This document shows positions 33,811 to 36,674 of a stretch of 36,674 nt of DNA, in pieces. The first letter of the stretch is position 1. Each line of letters begins with the position of its first letter. The notes beneath the pieces are model-generated. The model did no database searches and was not told the DNA's origin. It worked only from the letters and a program-made list of their open reading frames with translations. The DNA comes from Candidatus Goldiibacteriota bacterium (lineage in GTDB: Bacteria; Oederibacteriota; JAAXVQ01): contig JAGVPM010000043.1 in NCBI GenBank assembly GCA_020052235.1, forward strand, positions 1 to 36,674, written 5' to 3'. A program made the position numbers and the translations under genes.

Positions 33811-33835
33811 AATGTCGATTTTTATACTAGACATT
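33811..33835 (+). promoter_or_regulatory. Candidate Rrf2 operator upstream of cysK
   Basis: AATGTC (33811-33816) and GACATT (33830-33835) form a perfect inverted repeat separated by 13 bases, with partial symmetry in the flanks. On the minus strand a TATAAA-like -10 box lies in the spacer, so a bound dimer would cover it. The octamer ACAATGTC (33809-33816) recurs, inverted, at 34357-34364 beside the regulator's own promoter. Binding by the neighbouring Rrf2 protein is inferred. Confidence 0.45.
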
Positions 33836-33848
33836 TCGATTTAAAAAT

Positions 33849-34298
33849 TTATATATGATAATTATTAACACTGGTCCCTAAGATCTTCTTAGTTTTTTCC
33901 ACCATATCTTCAAATGTCGTGTAATCCAACACGTCATTAATTTTCCCTTTGATATCCAGCCAGACACCTTTAAAAACACATTTTTTTTCAAAATCGCATT
34001 TGCTGTACCCGGTCGTACTCACGCAAGCAATCGGCGAAGTCGGTCCTTCAATCAAGCGCACGATCTCACCCAGCGTAATTTCCGAAGGCATCTTGGCCAG
34101 GGATATTCCCCCTTTAGGGCCGCGGATTGTATTAATATATTTAGCGCCTTTTAGCAGCAAAACAATTTGCTCTAAAAATTTTTTCGGAATATCCTGCCGC
34201 TTGGCAATATCTTTAATTTGGGTCAGATCCTTGCCGTAATTAAGCGACAAATCCAAAATTATTTTTAGAGCATAATCGCCTTTGAATGTGATTTTCAT
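33849..34298 (-). CDS. Rrf2 family transcriptional regulator, likely controlling sulfur genes
   Basis: I place the start at ATG 34298 (149 residues, MKITFKGDYALKII), because Rrf2 proteins begin this way and the longer frame starts only at a TTG. The N-terminal winged helix-turn-helix spans about 1-70, with recognition-type LTQIKDIAKRQDIPKKFL. Three cysteines, C92, C101 and C107, lie in the region where IscR holds its iron-sulfur cluster (C92, C98, C104), so cluster binding is plausible, although the first spacing is larger than in IscR. Bacillus CymR, an Rrf2 regulator of cysteine synthesis, lacks these cysteines. Position directly upstream of cysK and metY suggests local control of sulfur assimilation. 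It is preceded by a strong promoter. Confidence 0.88.
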   Translation of the reverse strand: MKITFKGDYALKIILDLSLNYGKDLTQIKDIAKRQDIPKKFLEQIVLLLKGAKYINTIRGPKGGISLAKMPSEITLGEIVRLIEGPTSPIACVSTTGYSKCDFEKKCVFKGVWLDIKGKINDVLDYTTFEDMVEKTKKILGTSVNNYHI

Positions 34299-34327
34299 AA
34301 TCTCATCCCTTAAAATATTTCGCAATT

Positions 34328-34347
34328 CTACCTAAATGAATTGGTAG
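34328..34347 (+). promoter_or_regulatory. Candidate autoregulatory operator of the Rrf2 gene
   Basis: CTACC (34328-34332) and GGTAG (34343-34347) form an inverted repeat separated by 10 bases, between the promoter and the start codon of the Rrf2 gene. About 10 bases further on, GACATTGT (34357-34364) lies around the predicted transcription start. Rrf2 regulators often bind their own promoters; which site is used here is not known. Confidence 0.35.
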
Positions 34348-34368
34348 TATCTATCTGACATTGTAGTT

Positions 34369-34396
34369 AGTATACTTTTTTTATCATATATGTCAA
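34369..34396 (-). promoter_or_regulatory. Strong sigma70-like promoter of the Rrf2 regulator gene
   Basis: On the minus strand TTGACA (34396-34391, perfect consensus) is followed after 16 bases by TATACT (34374-34369, one or two mismatches). Transcription would start near 34362 and leave a leader of about 64 bases before ATG 34298. It is the best promoter in the window and probably reads on into cysK. Confidence 0.7.
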
Positions 34397-34500
34397 GTAT
34401 TTTCTCTACAATTCTCTATTAAGTCAGGTATATAACATTAAAATTGTATACAAAACCGCTCATGATTTCAATAAAGTTATTTTCGAAACACACTTTTTTT

Positions 34501-36300
34501 TCAAATACTGTAGTCGCGCAGCACATCCATTTGCTGCAACAGTGTGCAAATTTTTTCCAAGGATTGATCCAAATCTTCACCAACTTGGAATTGAAGATCC
34601 GCTTTCAACTCAGTATCCGCAGAATCCCCCACATTCACTACCAAGATTTCATAGGGTGTATTCAACGTTTGTAAAATCGCAATATCATATGCATCGGCAT
34701 GGTCCAAGGTTGTGATGAAAAGATGCCCGGCCCCGGTTAATATACGCGCGAGTTCGCCCAAGCGCCGCAGTTGTTCCTCTTTATCTTCGCTGCTGCTTGC
34801 CACATCCGCATCCAACCCGCTGCTCAGGCTTGAAATTCCCAAGTAGTATGCCAGGTAATGCTTCTGAAATAAACGCTGCTCCAGGGCTTTGGCCAAACGG
34901 CGCTTTCCGACCCCAGGCGGCCCGGTAAATAAAATAAATTTGGAACGATGCCCAAAACGCGCCAGGCGCTCGCTCTCCAAAACCGCGCCCCTTTCCCAAC
35001 GTTCTTCCCGCAAACGGATGTGCGTTTCCAAACTGGATTCGCCGCCATCATCGCTGCGCAAAATAATTCCTCCGCCTGCGATCTCATAATGATCCACCAG
35101 CACGAAGCGGCTGGTTCCTGCCAAGGCTTGCGCCACGTCAAAGGCCACTGGTTTCGTGGTTTCCAAAATACACTCCGCCACATCGTGCCGGTCAACTTGC
35201 GGTTGTTCCGTGGTAAACGACAAATCCGAAGCATTCAACACCCGCGATACTTCCGCCAGTTGCACCGTGGTGTGCGCGGAAGCCAATTTCAATTTGTATT
35301 TCCTGCCGCGGATCAGCGGAGCCCGCCCCAGCCAAAAAACCGCCACCCGGAACCGGGTTCCGACCAGCGGCTGCGGCTCTCCGGCCTTGGCCATCATTTC
35401 CCCGGGGCGAATGTAAATCTGCTCGGTCAGTGTAAACCCCGTGGCCCAGCCTGCGCCAATTTCTTGGCAAGCGGGGGTATTGAATCCTTCAATGGATTGA
35501 ATGCGGCTTTTTTTATGTGAGGGCAAAAACACAACTTCATCCCCCGCTTTGACGCTGCCGGTTTCAATTGTGCCCGCAAAAATACGCCGGTCATCCTGAT
35601 TTTCCGTGAATTTATAAATATCCTGCACGGGAAACCGAAACGGCAATTGTTCCTTTTCCGCTGCCTTGGGGAATGCATCCAATTGTTCCAAAACCGTAGG
35701 ACCTGAATACCAGGGCATGCGGGCGGACTTAAGCATGATGTTTTCCCCATCGCGCGCACTGATGGGAATAAATTCCCTGGGTTCAAGGTTGACTTGTTTT
35801 AAAAATTCGCGATATTCCCGGCAAATGGAGGCAAACACTTCTGGTTTAAAATCCGCCAGATCCATTTTGTTTACCAAAATTGCCACATGCTTGATGCCCA
35901 GCATGGCCAACAAATACCCGTGGCGGCGCGAGTTTTCCCGGATGCCTTCGTGCGCGTCAATCACCAACAGCGCGGCTTCCGCCCGGGCGGCTCCCGTAAT
36001 CATGTTTTTCAAAAACTCCAGATGTCCGGGCGCATCAATGATGATGTAATCTCGTTGTTCACTCTTGAAAAAGCACCGGGCCGTGTCAATGGTAATGCCT
36101 TGGGCCTGTTCATCTTTCAAGGCATCCAATAAAAAAGCATATTCAAAAGGCTTGGCCGTGCGCCGGCAAAGCTCGCGGACCTGCTCCAGCTTGCCCTGGG
36201 GCAGCGAATTCGTATCCGCCAACAAACGGCCGATCACCGTGCTCTTCCCATGGTCCACGTGCCCGACCACCACAATGTTCATCTGCTCGCGTTCACTCAT
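34501..36300 (-). CDS. cysN: Sulfate adenylyltransferase large subunit (CysN) fused to a degraded APS-kinase-like domain
   Basis: I choose ATG 36300 (599 residues): GAAGGAG lies 7 bases upstream, whereas the ATG at 36306 almost touches that site. Counted from 36306, the GTPase part has G1 GHVDHGKST (15-23), G3 DAPGH, G4 NKMD and a late SAR, and then translation-factor-like beta domains to about 440. CysN hydrolyses GTP to drive APS synthesis by CysD; CysD is not in the window and would be expected upstream. The C-terminal part is placed like an APS kinase (CysC) but its P-loop is GPPGVGKR (462-469), with Arg replacing Ser/Thr, and the usual DGDxxR site is absent ([16 protein letters not shown]). 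Kinase activity is doubtful. Confidence 0.87.
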   Translation of the reverse strand: MSEREQMNIVVVGHVDHGKSTVIGRLLADTNSLPQGKLEQVRELCRRTAKPFEYAFLLDALKDEQAQGITIDTARCFFKSEQRDYIIIDAPGHLEFLKNMITGAARAEAALLVIDAHEGIRENSRRHGYLLAMLGIKHVAILVNKMDLADFKPEVFASICREYREFLKQVNLEPREFIPISARDGENIMLKSARMPWYSGPTVLEQLDAFPKAAEKEQLPFRFPVQDIYKFTENQDDRRIFAGTIETGSVKAGDEVVFLPSHKKSRIQSIEGFNTPACQEIGAGWATGFTLTEQIYIRPGEMMAKAGEPQPLVGTRFRVAVFWLGRAPLIRGRKYKLKLASAHTTVQLAEVSRVLNASDLSFTTEQPQVDRHDVAECILETTKPVAFDVAQALAGTSRFVLVDHYEIAGGGIILRSDDGGESSLETHIRLREERWERGAVLESERLARFGHRSKFILFTGPPGVGKRRLAKALEQRLFQKHYLAYYLGISSLSSGLDADVASSSEDKEEQLRRLGELARILTGAGHLFITTLDHADAYDIAILQTLNTPYEILVVNVGDSADTELKADLQFQVGEDLDQSLEKICTLLQQMDVLRDYSI

Positions 36301-36384
36301 CACCATGCTCCTTCAATGAACTCCATTATTATGACTCTTTGGAATACTGTGTCACAACGCTTTTACTTAAAGGTTTAGCATTTT

Positions 36385-36473
36385 TTTGTCATTTCGAACG
36401 AAGTGAGAAATCTGATAAAAGCTTAAAAAAACAAAACAATAAAGATTTCTCGGCTTTGCCTCGAAATGACAAA
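36385..36473 (+). repeat. REP-like palindrome, TCATTTCGA type
   Basis: TTTGTCATTTCGA (36385-36397) pairs with TCGAAATGACAAA (36461-36473), and GAGAAATCT with AGATTTCT nearer the centre, leaving an A-rich loop. The arms match the inner palindrome of the element at 31285-31363, so this is a dispersed family with two copies in the window. Confidence 0.75.
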
Positions 36474-36543
36474 TATAAAAAGTCTTAAAAATTCAGTTGT
36501 CAATTATCTCAGGGGGCTAGTGTAGTGTCTCTTAAATAGCTTT

Positions 36544-36650
36544 CATTTGTCATTGCGAGCAAAGCGAAGCAATCTTCGCTTTTTCAGAGCGTTTAGAGCT
36601 TAAAACAGATTGCTTCGTCGCAAAACGCTTCTCGCAATGACAATCAAATG
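36544..36650 (+). repeat. REP-like palindrome, GTCATTGCGAG type
   Basis: GTCATTGCGAG (36549-36559) pairs with CTCGCAATGAC (36631-36641), and GAAGCAATCT (36566-36575) with AGATTGCTTC (36607-36616). The outermost CATTTG and CAAATG also match. This is a long imperfect hairpin of a kind scattered through many environmental genomes. It is related in design, but not in sequence, to the TCATTTCGA type beside it. Confidence 0.75.
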
Positions 36651-36674
36651 TAAAGAAACGTTGGAGACATACAC

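Larger units (their letters stand above)
36301..36674. other. Non-coding right edge with two palindromic repeats
   Basis: No convincing reading frame is present from the cysN start to the end of the window. The stretch is A+T-rich and dominated by two REP-like palindromes (36385-36473 and 36544-36650). A short CTAGTGTAGTG near 36524 resembles part of the terminal repeat of the element at 31255-31394. The promoter of cysN should lie here, but no clear pair of boxes was found. Confidence 0.6.

Overview
This window comes from a Gram-negative, diderm bacterium of roughly 50% G+C. It encodes PorV/PorQ-like and small outer-membrane barrels, Sec signal peptides, a secreted protein with a T9SS/FlgD-like C-terminal domain, and Thr-Pro repeat surface proteins. 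With its palindromic intergenic repeats this resembles uncultivated lineages such as Omnitrophota, Elusimicrobiota or Goldbacteria-like groups. That placement is inference only; no marker gene is present. All genes but one lie on the minus strand, so transcription runs mostly from high to low coordinates.

Region 1 (1-6144, envelope). A degenerate GGDEF sensor protein is followed by a secreted protein with an IPT/TIG-like domain and a sorting-type C-terminus, two PorV/PorQ-like barrels (the second with a long coiled-coil tail), and the start of a Thr-Pro repeat protein that leaves the window. Short gaps and an ATGA overlap suggest an operon. Region 2 (6359-8046) is a translationally coupled pair: a small outer-membrane barrel and a secreted beta-propeller-like protein with an Asp-box.

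Region 3 (8234-23137) is the most interesting part. Four large proteins without signal peptides lie in tandem: a DUF6603-type protein of 1151 aa, then orphans of 919, 1848 and 572 aa. The first three are coupled by 4-bp ATGA overlaps. Just upstream is a class A beta-lactamase-fold serine hydrolase that also lacks a signal peptide. I recall relatives of these proteins as unnamed hypotheticals in distant phyla, but I know of no assigned function. This is the best candidate for an undescribed multi-protein system.

Region 4 (23239-29133) is a bacterial alpha-2-macroglobulin with an intact Cys-Thr-Glu-Gln thioester motif. A single in-frame TAG at 28723-28725 splits it from its signal peptide and N-terminal TPR-like region. 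A good sigma70-like promoter precedes it, back to back with the only plus-strand gene (29335-29880), a small cysteine-rich sensor-like protein.

Region 5 (29912-36300) is a sulfur-metabolism block: CysN fused to a degraded APS-kinase-like domain, a three-cysteine Rrf2 regulator with a strong promoter, cysteine synthase, O-acetylhomoserine sulfhydrylase, and a thiouridine-synthase-like ATP pyrophosphatase fused to a TatT-like TPR domain. Candidate operators share the octamer ACAATGTC upstream of the regulator and of cysK. Gaps in this block carry a TA-flanked MITE-like element, a double-hairpin repeat and, at the right edge, two long REP-like palindromes. I saw no tRNA, rRNA, CRISPR array or transposase gene.
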